In this document: positions 8,942-18,068 of the stretch, piece by piece
Numbering within the stretch: position 1 is the first letter of the stretch
How the letters are laid out: every line of letters starts with the position of its first letter
From: CAYMQB01 sp964392665
GTDB taxonomy: Bacteria; Hydrothermota; E44-bin80
NCBI GenBank assembly: GCA_964392665.1
Contig: CAYMQB010000019.1
Location: forward strand, 1-42,640
Direction: 5' to 3'
DNA: 42,640 nucleotides
Position numbers and translations under genes: made by a program
The notes under the pieces: model-generated
Database searches by the model: none
What the model was told of the DNA's origin: nothing
Seen by the model: the letters and a program-made list of their open reading frames with translations, nothing else

Positions 8942-8962
8942 AAAAGGTTCTTAAACCTCTAG

Positions 8963-11287
8963 ATGGTTTTAACCCCTGAAATTCTAAGAATTTTAGAATT
9001 CGATAAACTAAGAGAGTTTATCTCTTCCTATTCCTTTTCTGCATTGGGAAAGAATGCAATTAATGCTATTGTACCAATATGCGAAAAGAAAAACAGAGAC
9101 AGACAAATATCACTGATAAGTGAATTCAGGGAACTTCTTAATTCTACGCATACTTTTCCTACTCCTGAAAAATGCGACATAAGAAATGAGATTCTACGAA
9201 CAGATGAGGGAGTATATCATCTGTCAAGAGAGAAACTCATTTTGCTGGGTCGAGTAACCAGAGATTATAGAAAGATAGGATATTTTCTTTCTGGATTGTC
9301 AAAGGAATTTCAGGGATTGTCCAAACTTTGTGTTTCGCTAAAGAAACTACCGAATCTCTATGAAAGAGTGCAGTCCGTTTTTGATGAAAACGGTGAGATA
9401 AAAGACAATGCTTCTCAAGAACTTAAAAAGATAAGAAAGGATTTCAGGAAAGCGCACAAGGTATTGACAAAAACCGCAAGCAATCTTGTTTCGGAAAAGA
9501 AAAAATATTTGCAGGAGGAAATTTTTACTACAAGAGAACAGAGAATTGTTTTGCCTGTCCGTGCTTCGGCAAAAAGCAATATAAATGGTATCGTACATGG
9601 TATTTCACAAAGTCAGAACTCAGTATTTATTGAGCCTGTCGAACTCATAGACCTCAACAACGAATGCTCGACTTACAAACTACGAGAAGAAAACGAAATC
9701 AAGAGAATTTTGGGCTTGCTATCCCAAGTTATTTCAGATAACATCGATTGCTACAAGAAAAGCATAGAAGAAATTACTGAAATCGATAAGATTTATGGTA
9801 TATCTTCTTTTGCAAATGAATATGGTTTTTCTGTACCCCAGTTCTCAACCGAGCATTTTATTCGTATCAGACAGGGCAAACATCCGCTGCTTGCAGTAAA
9901 GAAGGAGAGGGAGAATGTTGTTCCTTTTGATGTCGAACTTGGTAGGGACTCGCAAATACTGCTTGTCAGTGGTCCGAATATGGGTGGAAAAACTGTTCTT
10001 ATTAAGAGCGTTGGCATAATAGTTTTAATGGCTTATTCCGGTTTACACATACCTGCGGATAATGAGTCTGTCATTCCAGAAATCGACGCAATATATTTGG
10101 ATATTGGAGATGAACAATCAATAGAAATGGACTTGTCGACTTTTTCATTCCACATAAAAAACATTATTTCAGCTGTTAATGGAGCAACGCAGAATTCTCT
10201 TATTCTTCTTGATGAGATTGGAGTTGGGACAGATCCTGAAGAGGGCTTGGTAATTGCCATGGCTGTATTGGAAAAGCTTAAAGACATTGGAGGACTTACA
10301 TTTGCTACTACCCATTATGGAAAACTCAAGCATTTTGCTGCGGGCTTCAAACAGATGTTAAATGCTTCGATGGATTTCGATACGGAGAAAGGTAAACCAA
10401 CTTATTCGCTTTTACCTGGTATTCCGGGATCTTCGCATGGTTTTGCAATTGCCGAAAAAATGGGGTTTCCCGCTGAGCTCCTGGAAAAAGCAAAATCATA
10501 CATTGATAAGAATGAACTTAAAACAGATGAACTTATCTGTTCATTGGCAAAATTGAAAAATAAGTTAAGAAAAGAGAAAGATGATATTTCTAAGTACAGA
10601 AGAGAGCTGAAAGTGCTTTTAGAAGAATACAGTCTAAAGAACAGTGAGATTGAGGAAAGAAGAAAGGAGTTGTTGATTGGTGCAAAAGAACGGGCATTGA
10701 ATATTGTGTATGATACGAGAAAAGAAATGGAGCATATCATTGAAAAAATTAGGGAATCGCAGGCATCTAAGGAGGAAATCAAGAAGGCAAAAAAGGCAAT
10801 AAATACTAAGATCGAGCAGTATGAAAACATGAAAAAATCCACAAGCAACAAGACAATTTCGCCAGGCGATTATGTTTTTTCGACAAAACTTAAGATTGGT
10901 GGAACCGTTGTCGATATTATGGGTGATTATGCAAAGGTTGATGCGAAGAGCTTAAGATTTATTGCTCCATTTGAAACGTTAGAATTACGGAAAGAGGTGG
11001 ATGTAGGTGGTGATAGTGGTGGAGAAATTCCGAGCAGGGATGCAGATTTTGAAGTTGACATAAGAGGTTTTCGTGCTGAAGAAGCCAGATGTAGAGTAAT
11101 TAGATTCATAGACGATGCAGTTATATCGGGACTTTCAACAGTGTATATCATACATGGAAAGGGTACAGGAGTTTTGAGAACGATGATTGATGCACTGCTC
11201 AAAGAAGACACAAGGGTACAGAACTACAGGCTTGGATACTGGAATGAAGGTGGTAGTGGGGTCACTGTAGTTGGATTAAAAGCATAA
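8963..11287 (+). CDS. mutS2: Endonuclease MutS2
   Basis: 774 residues with the full MutS2 layout: core and clamp helices (1-320), an ABC-type ATPase with Walker A GPNMGGKT (337-344), the STFSFHIKNI segment and Walker B ILLDEIGVGTDPEEG, TTHYGKLK, a long charged coiled coil (about 520-630), and a C-terminal Smr nuclease domain (about 690-774) with VDIRGFRAEEA and HGKGTGVLR. MutS2 suppresses homologous recombination and, in some bacteria, rescues collided ribosomes. The ATG at 8963 has no clear Shine-Dalgarno sequence; it follows rpsU by 21 bp, so translational coupling is possible. The start agrees with family N-termini (ILEFDKLREFISSY). Confidence 0.95.
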   Translation: MVLTPEILRILEFDKLREFISSYSFSALGKNAINAIVPICEKKNRDRQISLISEFRELLNSTHTFPTPEKCDIRNEILRTDEGVYHLSREKLILLGRVTRDYRKIGYFLSGLSKEFQGLSKLCVSLKKLPNLYERVQSVFDENGEIKDNASQELKKIRKDFRKAHKVLTKTASNLVSEKKKYLQEEIFTTREQRIVLPVRASAKSNINGIVHGISQSQNSVFIEPVELIDLNNECSTYKLREENEIKRILGLLSQVISDNIDCYKKSIEEITEIDKIYGISSFANEYGFSVPQFSTEHFIRIRQGKHPLLAVKKERENVVPFDVELGRDSQILLVSGPNMGGKTVLIKSVGIIVLMAYSGLHIPADNESVIPEIDAIYLDIGDEQSIEMDLSTFSFHIKNIISAVNGATQNSLILLDEIGVGTDPEEGLVIAMAVLEKLKDIGGLTFATTHYGKLKHFAAGFKQMLNASMDFDTEKGKPTYSLLPGIPGSSHGFAIAEKMGFPAELLEKAKSYIDKNELKTDELICSLAKLKNKLRKEKDDISKYRRELKVLLEEYSLKNSEIEERRKELLIGAKERALNIVYDTRKEMEHIIEKIRESQASKEEIKKAKKAINTKIEQYENMKKSTSNKTISPGDYVFSTKLKIGGTVVDIMGDYAKVDAKSLRFIAPFETLELRKEVDVGGDSGGEIPSRDADFEVDIRGFRAEEARCRVIRFIDDAVISGLSTVYIIHGKGTGVLRTMIDALLKEDTRVQNYRLGYWNEGGSGVTVVGLKA

Positions 11288-11294
11288 AAAAAAG

Positions 11295-11323
11295 TTGCAA
11301 AAGGATATTTTTCTTGCTATATT
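11295..11323 (+). promoter_or_regulatory. Extended -10 promoter upstream of dnaG
   Basis: TTGCAA (11295-11300), a 17-bp spacer and TATATT (11318-11323) preceded by TGC. It lies directly after the mutS2 stop and leaves an untranslated leader of about 140 nt before dnaG. I see no recognisable riboswitch or further signal in that leader. Confidence 0.7.
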
Positions 11324-11470
11324 GTAGTGATTGTAGATTAGAGATAAAGTTATTAAGCTTTTGTTTTCCATAGAGTTAAATAAGTAGTGTACTGTGCAAT
11401 CCAATATTTATTAGTTAGGGTTTTCTTGGAATAACATTCAGGAATACAATAAAGTTTTTTTGAATTCTAT

Positions 11471-13216
11471 ATGGGAAATTATTATTTAAGCCAGAGTAAA
11501 ATTGAAGAGGTAAGAGAAGCTTCTGACATAGTTGACATAATTAGTGAGTATATCCCTATTAAGAAAAGGGGAAAAAATTATACGGGACTGTGTCCTTTTC
11601 ATTCGGAGAAAAAGCCTTCTTTTACAGTATCACCTTCTAAACAATTGTATCATTGTTTTGGGTGTGGTGCAAGCGGAAATGTCATTAGTTTTGTGATGAA
11701 CTATGAATCTGTTTCTTTTGTTGAAGCTCTCGAGATACTGGCAAAAAAATGTGGAATCAAAATTACCAAAGGGAAGACGAAAACGGAAAATAAGATTATT
11801 GAAGATCTTCTCAACATAAATGATTTTGCGGTGAACTATTTTCATAAACAACTATTCGAACAATCAAGTACAAATGGAATTAAGTATTTGGAGAAAAGGG
11901 GTATTAAAAGAGAAACGATTGAAGAATTCGGAATGGGCTACGCACCGAACGGTTGGGATAATTTCTTAAAAGCGTCCCAGAAGCAAGGTTTTGACATTGA
12001 AAAATTACTTGCTTCGGGGTTGATTGTGAAAAACGAGAAGGGTAACCTTTATGATAGATTCAGAAACCGTATTATCTTCAGCTTTTACAATTCAATAGGG
12101 AAGAAGATAGGTTTTGCAGGGAGGGCTCTTGGTGACGAGATGCCAAAATACATAAATATTTCAGAAACAGCTTTGTATAAAAAAAGATTTAACCTGTATG
12201 GAATTTATCAAGCAAAAGATGCCATCAGGAGATCGGATTCTTGTCTTATTGTTGAAGGATATATGGACTTGCTATCTCTGTTTCAGGCTGGATTTAAAAA
12301 TGTAGTTGCCATTTCCGGTACGTCCTTGACAGTGGAGCAGGCAAGGCTTTTGAGGAAATACACGCGGAATGTCTATGTTTCCTTTGATGCAGATAAACCA
12401 GGTAAGGAAGCTAGTCTTAGAGGCATTTCAATTCTTATCAAGAATGGATTGGCACCGTATGTATTGGCACTCGAAATGGGAAAAGATCCTGATGAAGTAA
12501 TTAGAAACGTAGGTATTGATGTTTTCCTGGGAATTGTGAAGAAAGCAGAACATTTTGTGGATTTCAAAATGAACTACCTTAAGGATAAATATGATTTAAG
12601 TGAACCAATGGAGAAGGCAAAAATAGTAACAGAGATGAAAAGAACATTGGAGCAAGTTAGTGGATTGACCGAAAGGCAAATGTGGCTAAACAAAGTTTCT
12701 AAGATTCTCGCAGTTGATGAATCGCTACTATTAGGATACAATAAGAAATCCAACACAATGAAGCAGTTTACACCCCCAGTTCTGTCTCTCCAGGATTTAT
12801 GCCTTGATTTGATTGTATTTAGCGCTCCTTTCTCCGGGAAGAATGTAGAGGTGATAAATTTTCTCAAAAGGGAGAAACTATTCACTGATTTAACCAAGGA
12901 TATGGCTCTCTTTATCGAGAAGAGAATAGAAAATAATAAAGATATTAATATTGCCGATATTATGGGTTTTGTTAAGGATGAAGATCAAAGGAGAAGGTTG
13001 TCGTCTAATATTATTAATACTGGTGAAGAGAAATTGCAAAAGACGATTGAACAGTATCTAAAGAGAATAAAGAAATTGATACTTAGGGGAAAATGGAAGG
13101 ATATAAGGAATAAGATTAACAGGAACGAAGGAAATAAAAGTGTAATCCGTTCCCTGTTGGAAGAGCAAAAGAGCATAGCGATTAAACTAAAAAACTTGGG
13201 AGGAGATTTTGGTTAA
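11471..13216 (+). CDS. dnaG: DNA primase DnaG
   Basis: 581 residues. The CHC2 zinc ribbon is at the N-terminus (C41, H44, C62, C65: CPFH and CFGC). The primase catalytic core follows, with the Toprim glutamate motif LIVEGYMDLLSLF (about 257-269) and VSFDADKPGKEAS (about 300-315). The C-terminal 150 residues form the helicase-binding region, poorly conserved as usual. It makes RNA primers at the replication fork. The ATG at 11471 has no good Shine-Dalgarno match. Its last 8 nt overlap the rpoD start, so the two are translationally coupled. Confidence 0.95.
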   Translation: MGNYYLSQSKIEEVREASDIVDIISEYIPIKKRGKNYTGLCPFHSEKKPSFTVSPSKQLYHCFGCGASGNVISFVMNYESVSFVEALEILAKKCGIKITKGKTKTENKIIEDLLNINDFAVNYFHKQLFEQSSTNGIKYLEKRGIKRETIEEFGMGYAPNGWDNFLKASQKQGFDIEKLLASGLIVKNEKGNLYDRFRNRIIFSFYNSIGKKIGFAGRALGDEMPKYINISETALYKKRFNLYGIYQAKDAIRRSDSCLIVEGYMDLLSLFQAGFKNVVAISGTSLTVEQARLLRKYTRNVYVSFDADKPGKEASLRGISILIKNGLAPYVLALEMGKDPDEVIRNVGIDVFLGIVKKAEHFVDFKMNYLKDKYDLSEPMEKAKIVTEMKRTLEQVSGLTERQMWLNKVSKILAVDESLLLGYNKKSNTMKQFTPPVLSLQDLCLDLIVFSAPFSGKNVEVINFLKREKLFTDLTKDMALFIEKRIENNKDINIADIMGFVKDEDQRRRLSSNIINTGEEKLQKTIEQYLKRIKKLILRGKWKDIRNKINRNEGNKSVIRSLLEEQKSIAIKLKNLGGDFG

Positions 13217-14939
13217 GAAAAAAGAGTTTAAGATTGAGGAAATTCTTAAATTCGTGGATAATGGAAAGATATCCTTCAAGACTCTGAATGAAATACTTCC
13301 TGAGGAACTGGTTAGACCAGAGGAGTTGGACAACATATTTATGTATCTGGATGCTGTGGGAGTTAAGCTTTACGATGAAAAGGTCGAAGAAAAGAAAAAG
13401 AAAGACGAAGCACCCATTGTAAAACAAAAGGAAAAGAAAACTCCTAAATATCGTTCTGACATTAGAATTGATGACCCAATAAGGATTTATCTAAAAGACA
13501 TGGGAAAGGTTTTTCTATTGTCAAGAGAGGGAGAGGTATCGATTGCAAAGAGAATAGAAAATGGTAGAATGCGTATTATAAGAAACCTTTTTTACCTGCC
13601 TTTGTGTTTGAAAAATATATCAGAGTATTACGAGAAATTGAAAAATAATGAGATAAGAATCGAGGAATTTATCCATGTAGATGTCAATGATTGGCCCTAT
13701 AATTACTCTGGTTGGAAAGAGAAACAGAGAGTAATGAGGTTATTAGAAGGAATCGATAAATACAGAAAGCGATATTGTGAGTCATTAAAAAGACTAAAGA
13801 AATTGAAATACAAGAAGAAAATTAATGAAGAAATTCGTAAACTGGACAACGTGCATGAGAAAATTACAAATAAAATTTCAAAACTTAAGATTCAGGAGAA
13901 AATAATTGTTAGTATTGTTCAAAAATTGAAAGAATTGGTTTCTCAAATCAAATCGTTTGAGAAAAAAATAAAAAAGGTCGAGAATTATTACGGGATGAAG
14001 AGCGAAGACATTTTAATGATAGGAGAAAAAAGGATTACAAAGAAGGTTTTGGCGAGAGGGAAGAAAAGCAGGGAAGAAATAAAAAAGTCTGTCGAAGAAA
14101 TGAGATATCTAAAAAGCAAGATCGATAGCATCGAGAAAAACGAAATAATCCTTCTGAAGGATATAAAGAAATCGTTACATACCATAAGAGTATGGGAAAA
14201 GGTTATTTCACAATTAAAGGAGAAGATGATAGAAGCAAATGTAAGGCTGGTTATAAGTATTGCCAAGAGATATACGAACAGGGGACTCGATTTTCTTGAT
14301 TTAATTCAGGAAGGTAATACTGGATTAATGAAAGCAGTCGAGAAGTTTGATTATAAAAAAGGTTACAAATTTAGCACATACGCAACGTGGTGGATAAGAC
14401 AGGCAATAACAAGAGCAATAGCGGACCAGGCACGAACAATAAGGGTTCCTGTCCACATGATCGAAGTGATACACAAAGTAGTCAAAGCTACTAGAGAACT
14501 TGTGCAGGAAAACGGAAGAGATCCATCGCCAGATGAGATTTCAAAAAAAATCGGGATTTCGATTTCAAAAGTGAAAAGCGTTTACAAAATTGCTCAAGAT
14601 ACCGTATCTCTTGACAAACCAATCGGAAATGAAGAAGAGAGTTTTCTCGGTGATTTCATTCCGGACAGAACTGTAACATCTCCGGCTCACTCTGCTGCGC
14701 TGGTTTTGCTTCAGGAAAAACTAGGGAAAGTACTGGGTACTCTTAGCCCAAGAGAACAAAAGGTGCTGGAAATGAGATTCGGGCTAAGTGACGGTACACC
14801 GAAAACCCTTGAAGAAGTGGGCATGATGTTCAATGTCACAAGAGAAAGGGTCAGGCAGATCGAAACAAAGGCTCTTAAGAAACTTAGACATCCTACAAGG
14901 GCTAGAAGACTAAAAGCTTTTCTTGAAATGCCGGAATAA
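13209..14939 (+). CDS. rpoD: RNA polymerase primary sigma factor (sigma-70)
   Basis: 576 residues. Region 1.2 is DDPIRIYLKDMGKVFLLSREGE (about 87-108). A Lys/Glu-rich non-conserved region of roughly 215 residues follows. Region 2 starts near 342 (EANVRLVISIAKRYTNRGLDF, GYKFSTYATWWIRQAITRAI). Region 3 and then region 4 come next, with the HTH (TLEEVGMMFNVTRERVRQIE) near the end. The start is TTG at 13209-13211, chosen because GGAGGAG (about 13199-13205) lies 3-4 nt upstream and no ATG occurs in frame until well inside the protein. It overlaps dnaG by 8 nt. It should recognise the TTGACA/TATAAT-type promoters seen in this window. Confidence 0.94.
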   Translation: MVKKKEFKIEEILKFVDNGKISFKTLNEILPEELVRPEELDNIFMYLDAVGVKLYDEKVEEKKKKDEAPIVKQKEKKTPKYRSDIRIDDPIRIYLKDMGKVFLLSREGEVSIAKRIENGRMRIIRNLFYLPLCLKNISEYYEKLKNNEIRIEEFIHVDVNDWPYNYSGWKEKQRVMRLLEGIDKYRKRYCESLKRLKKLKYKKKINEEIRKLDNVHEKITNKISKLKIQEKIIVSIVQKLKELVSQIKSFEKKIKKVENYYGMKSEDILMIGEKRITKKVLARGKKSREEIKKSVEEMRYLKSKIDSIEKNEIILLKDIKKSLHTIRVWEKVISQLKEKMIEANVRLVISIAKRYTNRGLDFLDLIQEGNTGLMKAVEKFDYKKGYKFSTYATWWIRQAITRAIADQARTIRVPVHMIEVIHKVVKATRELVQENGRDPSPDEISKKIGISISKVKSVYKIAQDTVSLDKPIGNEEESFLGDFIPDRTVTSPAHSAALVLLQEKLGKVLGTLSPREQKVLEMRFGLSDGTPKTLEEVGMMFNVTRERVRQIETKALKKLRHPTRARRLKAFLEMPE

Positions 14940-14951
14940 ACTTGGAAAGAC

Positions 14952-15635
14952 ATGATTCAATGGGATGATTACTGGAAAGACTATACTGTTTCCAAAGCAG
15001 AGAAATGGCTTATCTGTGAGCGCGATAAAATAATCAAACAATATCTTGACACTATGACTTACAGAGAGAAAAAGGTTATTGAAATAGGATGTGGATTTGG
15101 TTCAAATCTAAGGCTTCTGAAGACATCAAGGGATGACATTGAATGCTATGCGCTCGACAGTAGCCAGGAAGCTATTAGAGCGATTAAGAAAGTAATTACC
15201 AAAGCGGTAGTTGCCGACTGCAGAAGAAGTTATTTTGGAGATAGAGAGTTCGATTTGATTTACAGTGCAGGTTTAATGGAGCATTTCCAGGATGAGATTC
15301 CGTTTCTTGTGGAGATGAAAAGAATTTTGAAAGAAGAAGGCGTTTTTATTACATTTGTTCCCGCCCGTTACTCACTGTGGCAACTCTACCAGATTCTGCA
15401 CTTTGGATTCTGGCAGCATGGCTACGAAAAAGCATATACATATAGCGGTTTACAGCGACTATTCGGTGAAAACGGATTTAAGGTTATGGAAATTAGGGGA
15501 ATTGATCCATTTAGCGTAGGTGGACTCATTATGAAATTGTTTAATGTTTCATTTGAACCCCCTATAAGGCAGAGCCCACATAAAAGCGGGTATACGGAAT
15601 TGTGTGTTATTGCGAAAAAATCCGTGAGAAAATAG
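14952..15635 (+). CDS. Class I SAM-dependent methyltransferase
   Basis: 227 residues with a Rossmann-type methyltransferase fold. Motif I is VIEIGCGFGSNLRLLK (about 41-56), the acidic motif II CYALDSSQEAIRAI follows near 70, and FDLIYSAGLMEHFQDEIPFLVEMKRILKEEGVFITFVP gives motifs III-IV. The C-terminal part (YEKAYTYSGLQRLFGENGFKVMEIRGIDP) resembles UbiE/COQ5-like and small-molecule methyltransferases. The substrate cannot be told. It starts 12 bp after rpoD with a weak GGAAAG, probably a read-through passenger of the dnaG-rpoD unit. Confidence 0.8.
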   Translation: MIQWDDYWKDYTVSKAEKWLICERDKIIKQYLDTMTYREKKVIEIGCGFGSNLRLLKTSRDDIECYALDSSQEAIRAIKKVITKAVVADCRRSYFGDREFDLIYSAGLMEHFQDEIPFLVEMKRILKEEGVFITFVPARYSLWQLYQILHFGFWQHGYEKAYTYSGLQRLFGENGFKVMEIRGIDPFSVGGLIMKLFNVSFEPPIRQSPHKSGYTELCVIAKKSVRK

Positions 15636-15690
15636 GGATGTTTTTGCAGTTGTGATAGCGAATATAGAAGAACTGTGGATGGTATTTGCA

Positions 15691-15714
15691 GAAACCTCTA
15701 CATCAGAGAGTTTC
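15691..15714. other. Hairpin between convergent genes
   Basis: GAAACCTCT (15691-15699) can pair with AGAGAGTTTC (15705-15714) with a one-base bulge and a 5-nt loop. It lies in the 113-bp gap between the convergent methyltransferase and histidine kinase genes. It has no U-tract on either strand, so it is at best a weak or factor-dependent terminator. Confidence 0.3.
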
Positions 15715-15748
15715 CAGTATATGGAGCTGTGTAAGCCTGGCTGAGCTT

Positions 15749-17422
15749 TTAATTCCGGGAGGGAAAGAGAATCTTAAATGTTGTGCCAACTCCTTCTTTG
15801 CTTTCGACAGAAATACTGCCTTCAAGGCTTTCGACTATCTTCTTCACAATTGATAAACCCAGTCCTGTTCCGGATTTTTTCGAAGTATAGAATGGATTGA
15901 ATATCGATTTGATATTTTGCTCGCTTATCCCTTTGCCTGTGTCTGCAATTTCAATCTTAATGGTCTGTTTGTTCTTCTTCAAATCGATCTCTATTCTTCC
16001 GTTGCCACCGTTTTCATCAATGGAGTCTTTTGCATTTCTTATTAGATTCGAGACAACGCAACGTAAGCCTTCATAGTTACTTATTAGGAGATTTGATTTC
16101 TTTTCCTGGTTGAATACCAGTTCTGTCCCGTTGCAGCGGTTAGCATAAGTTCTTTTTAGTTCTTCAAAAAGGATATCAATATCGACGATTTCTTTCTTCA
16201 ATTGTCTTTGCTTTGAGAAATCTAGAATATCTGTCATCAGTACAGTAATTCGCTCCGTTGATTTGATTAACGGAGTTGTTAATTCCTTCATAGTCTTATT
16301 GTTGGCGTACTTCATTTCGAGTAGTTGAGCATAGCCGGTAATGTTTGTCAGTAGATTTCTTATTTCATGTGCAACCCAGGCAAGTGTTTTTCCAAGATTG
16401 GCAAGACTTTCAGATTGTCTTATTTGTTCCTTCATTGTTTTGATTGAAGTTACATCTTGAAATACTATAGTAACTCCATTCTCTTTTTTGCTACCTTTCA
16501 GCGGAGAAAATGTGGTATTAAGTATTTTCCCGCTGTCCAATTGTATTTCATGAACTCCATTCTTTTTTCCATTAGTATGAAGTTTCTCAAGTAGTTTCTG
16601 GAAGGGCGACATTTCATCAATTTCTAAAATTTTGCGATTTTTGAGTTTGCGAGGATGAAACTGGAGTATTTCCAATGCTTTAGGATTTACCATTGTAATG
16701 GTGTCATGTTCATCAAGCACTATAACCCCAGAACTTAAACTCCTGAGGATATTTTCATTATATTCTTTCAGTCTTTTAAGCTCAGCCAAAACTTTTCGTT
16801 CTTTTCTCATTGATTTCTTAATGCCCTGTTCCAATTGCTTATTGAACTTTTGAGCACGTTCTTCCTGGTCCTTTTTCTTTTTATACTGTTCGCTCCAAAA
16901 ACTTGTCCAAATAGCTGTAATAAAGATGAAAGGAATTTTCAGGGTAAATTCGGGATTATTAAGAAAAGTGGAGTAGTCAGCATTTTGCTTGAATATTATA
17001 AGGGAACAGTAAAATATACTTGCGATTAAAGCTATGAAAAAGCTCCATTTAACATTTTGTGCAATGGAACTTATGAAAAGCACTGCAAAGAATATAAGGA
17101 AGAGTTGATTTTCGCTTGAAATATATCTGAATGCGAGGGATATGCAAACTACATCGATTAGGATGAGTAAGAAGATATATTTAGGCTGGTTGAAAAAATC
17201 TTGTTTTAGGAACGTCAAAAATGCATTTGAAAAAAGTAAGAAGAGCACAATTATTACGGAAGGATCAAAAAAGGTGAATTGTCCTCTCTTATAGAAAATC
17301 AAAATTGTGATGATCAGTATATTTATCCATCGGAAAAGGATAACCATAAGTTTTTTGTTCATAGTGTGGGATGTCTTTGTATTTTGTCCGGATTTAGGAT
17401 TTAAGGTTTTTGTTTTATTCAT
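15749..17422 (-). CDS. Membrane PAS-domain sensor histidine kinase
   Basis: 557 residues. About six hydrophobic helices span residues 25-175. A Lys-rich coiled coil (175-225), a PAS domain (225-330), the HisKA dimerisation helix with His352 (LAWVAHEIRNLLTNITGYAQLL) and a HATPase_c domain follow, with N-box NLIRNAKDS, DTGKGI, NPFYTSKKSGTGLGL and the terminal GTTFKILFP. The domain order resembles NtrB/PilS/AtoS-type kinases that pair with sigma-54 activators, which fits the neighbouring EBP genes. The usual Pro of the H-box (HE-x-x-x-P) is Leu here. It is 11 bp behind the 157-residue gene and shares its sigma-54 promoter. The start at 17422 has only a weak GGT; an in-frame Met at residue 21 is an alternative. 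Confidence 0.88.
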   Translation of the reverse strand: MNKTKTLNPKSGQNTKTSHTMNKKLMVILFRWINILIITILIFYKRGQFTFFDPSVIIVLFLLFSNAFLTFLKQDFFNQPKYIFLLILIDVVCISLAFRYISSENQLFLIFFAVLFISSIAQNVKWSFFIALIASIFYCSLIIFKQNADYSTFLNNPEFTLKIPFIFITAIWTSFWSEQYKKKKDQEERAQKFNKQLEQGIKKSMRKERKVLAELKRLKEYNENILRSLSSGVIVLDEHDTITMVNPKALEILQFHPRKLKNRKILEIDEMSPFQKLLEKLHTNGKKNGVHEIQLDSGKILNTTFSPLKGSKKENGVTIVFQDVTSIKTMKEQIRQSESLANLGKTLAWVAHEIRNLLTNITGYAQLLEMKYANNKTMKELTTPLIKSTERITVLMTDILDFSKQRQLKKEIVDIDILFEELKRTYANRCNGTELVFNQEKKSNLLISNYEGLRCVVSNLIRNAKDSIDENGGNGRIEIDLKKNKQTIKIEIADTGKGISEQNIKSIFNPFYTSKKSGTGLGLSIVKKIVESLEGSISVESKEGVGTTFKILFPSRN

Positions 17423-17433
17423 TGTTGTTACCT

Positions 17434-17907
17434 TTATGTTTCAAGTATTTTAGACGTAGTGCAAAAATTATTGCTGGAATGCTCTATTTTCTGAACATAT
17501 CTTTCTTTTGTTAAGAGGACGAAATCGATATTTGAAGTGTGATTGCCGATTTCCAATGTGTTCGGATGATTCAAACGAAGCTCGATTTCCACTTCTTTGC
17601 CCTTATTGGACGTTTTTTCCCCCGAGGCTATTATGACATAATCGTCCTGAATAAATGGATAGAATCGATTATTCGAGTGAAGACCCTCTGTTTTAATGCT
17701 GTAGGAGAGTGAGCAATTGTCATCGGAAAAGAGATGGTTGAATTTTAAATTGGAAAGGTTCGGTTTTGCGAGAAGAATCCAGGTTGCATTGCTGTAAACT
17801 GTAAAAACGATAGTCTTTTTTTTATCAAATGTTCTTGGTTTTTCGTATGTTCGTATTGTTCCGAAGTCCAAGAGCATCTCGGTTGACTTCATTTTGTTTT
17901 TCTTCAT
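17434..17907 (-). CDS. Hypothetical beta-rich protein in sigma-54 operon
   Basis: 157 residues, not recognised with confidence. After a short basic start (MKKNKMKSTE) the sequence alternates like a beta-sandwich: LLDFGTIR, TIVFTVYSNATWILLAKPNL, SLSYSIKTEG, DYVIIASGEK, VEIELRLNHP, NIDFVLLTKERY. The LDFGTI plus SNATW pattern recalls secreted fimbrial or coat-like sandwiches, but no signal peptide is present, so it may be cytoplasmic. GGAGGA (17911-17916) sits right before the ATG, and a sigma-54 promoter lies 35 bp upstream. It is the first gene of a two-gene unit with the membrane histidine kinase, so a link to its signal or output is plausible but unproven. Confidence 0.6.
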   Translation of the reverse strand: MKKNKMKSTEMLLDFGTIRTYEKPRTFDKKKTIVFTVYSNATWILLAKPNLSNLKFNHLFSDDNCSLSYSIKTEGLHSNNRFYPFIQDDYVIIASGEKTSNKGKEVEIELRLNHPNTLEIGNHTSNIDFVLLTKERYVQKIEHSSNNFCTTSKILET

Positions 17908-17940
17908 TGTTCCTCCTTTTTCATTTTCAATAGTGTATAG

Positions 17941-17956
17941 TGCAAGAAGTGTGCCG
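17941..17956 (-). promoter_or_regulatory. Sigma-54 promoter of the hypothetical/kinase operon
   Basis: The minus strand reads CGGCAC-ACTTC-TTGCA (17956 to 17941), with GG-N10-GC spacing kept exactly. Only the first base departs from the TGGCAC-N5-TTGCW consensus. The -12 GC lies about 35 bp before the ATG at 17907, with a good Shine-Dalgarno sequence between. Confidence 0.82.
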
Positions 17957-18031
17957 TGTAGAATAGAAAAGCGTAAGTATCATTGTTCTTGAACTTAAGA
18001 GTTGTAGCAGATATTTATTTTTATGATGGGA

Positions 18032-18068
18032 TGTTCAGATAATTAACAAAATGTTCAAATTCGTGTTC
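18032..18068. promoter_or_regulatory. Putative enhancer (UAS) for the sigma-54 promoter at 17941
   Basis: TGTTC-AGATAAT-TAACA (18032-18048) is a 17-bp dyad with 4 of 5 matching half-site bases. Its centre (18040) is 85 bp upstream of the -24 GG. A second TGTTC at 18052 begins exactly 20 bp further, with its right arm degenerate. The element lies at the 3' end of EBP1. It matches elements at the other three sigma-54 promoters, so it is the likely binding site of EBP1 and/or EBP2. Confidence 0.6.
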
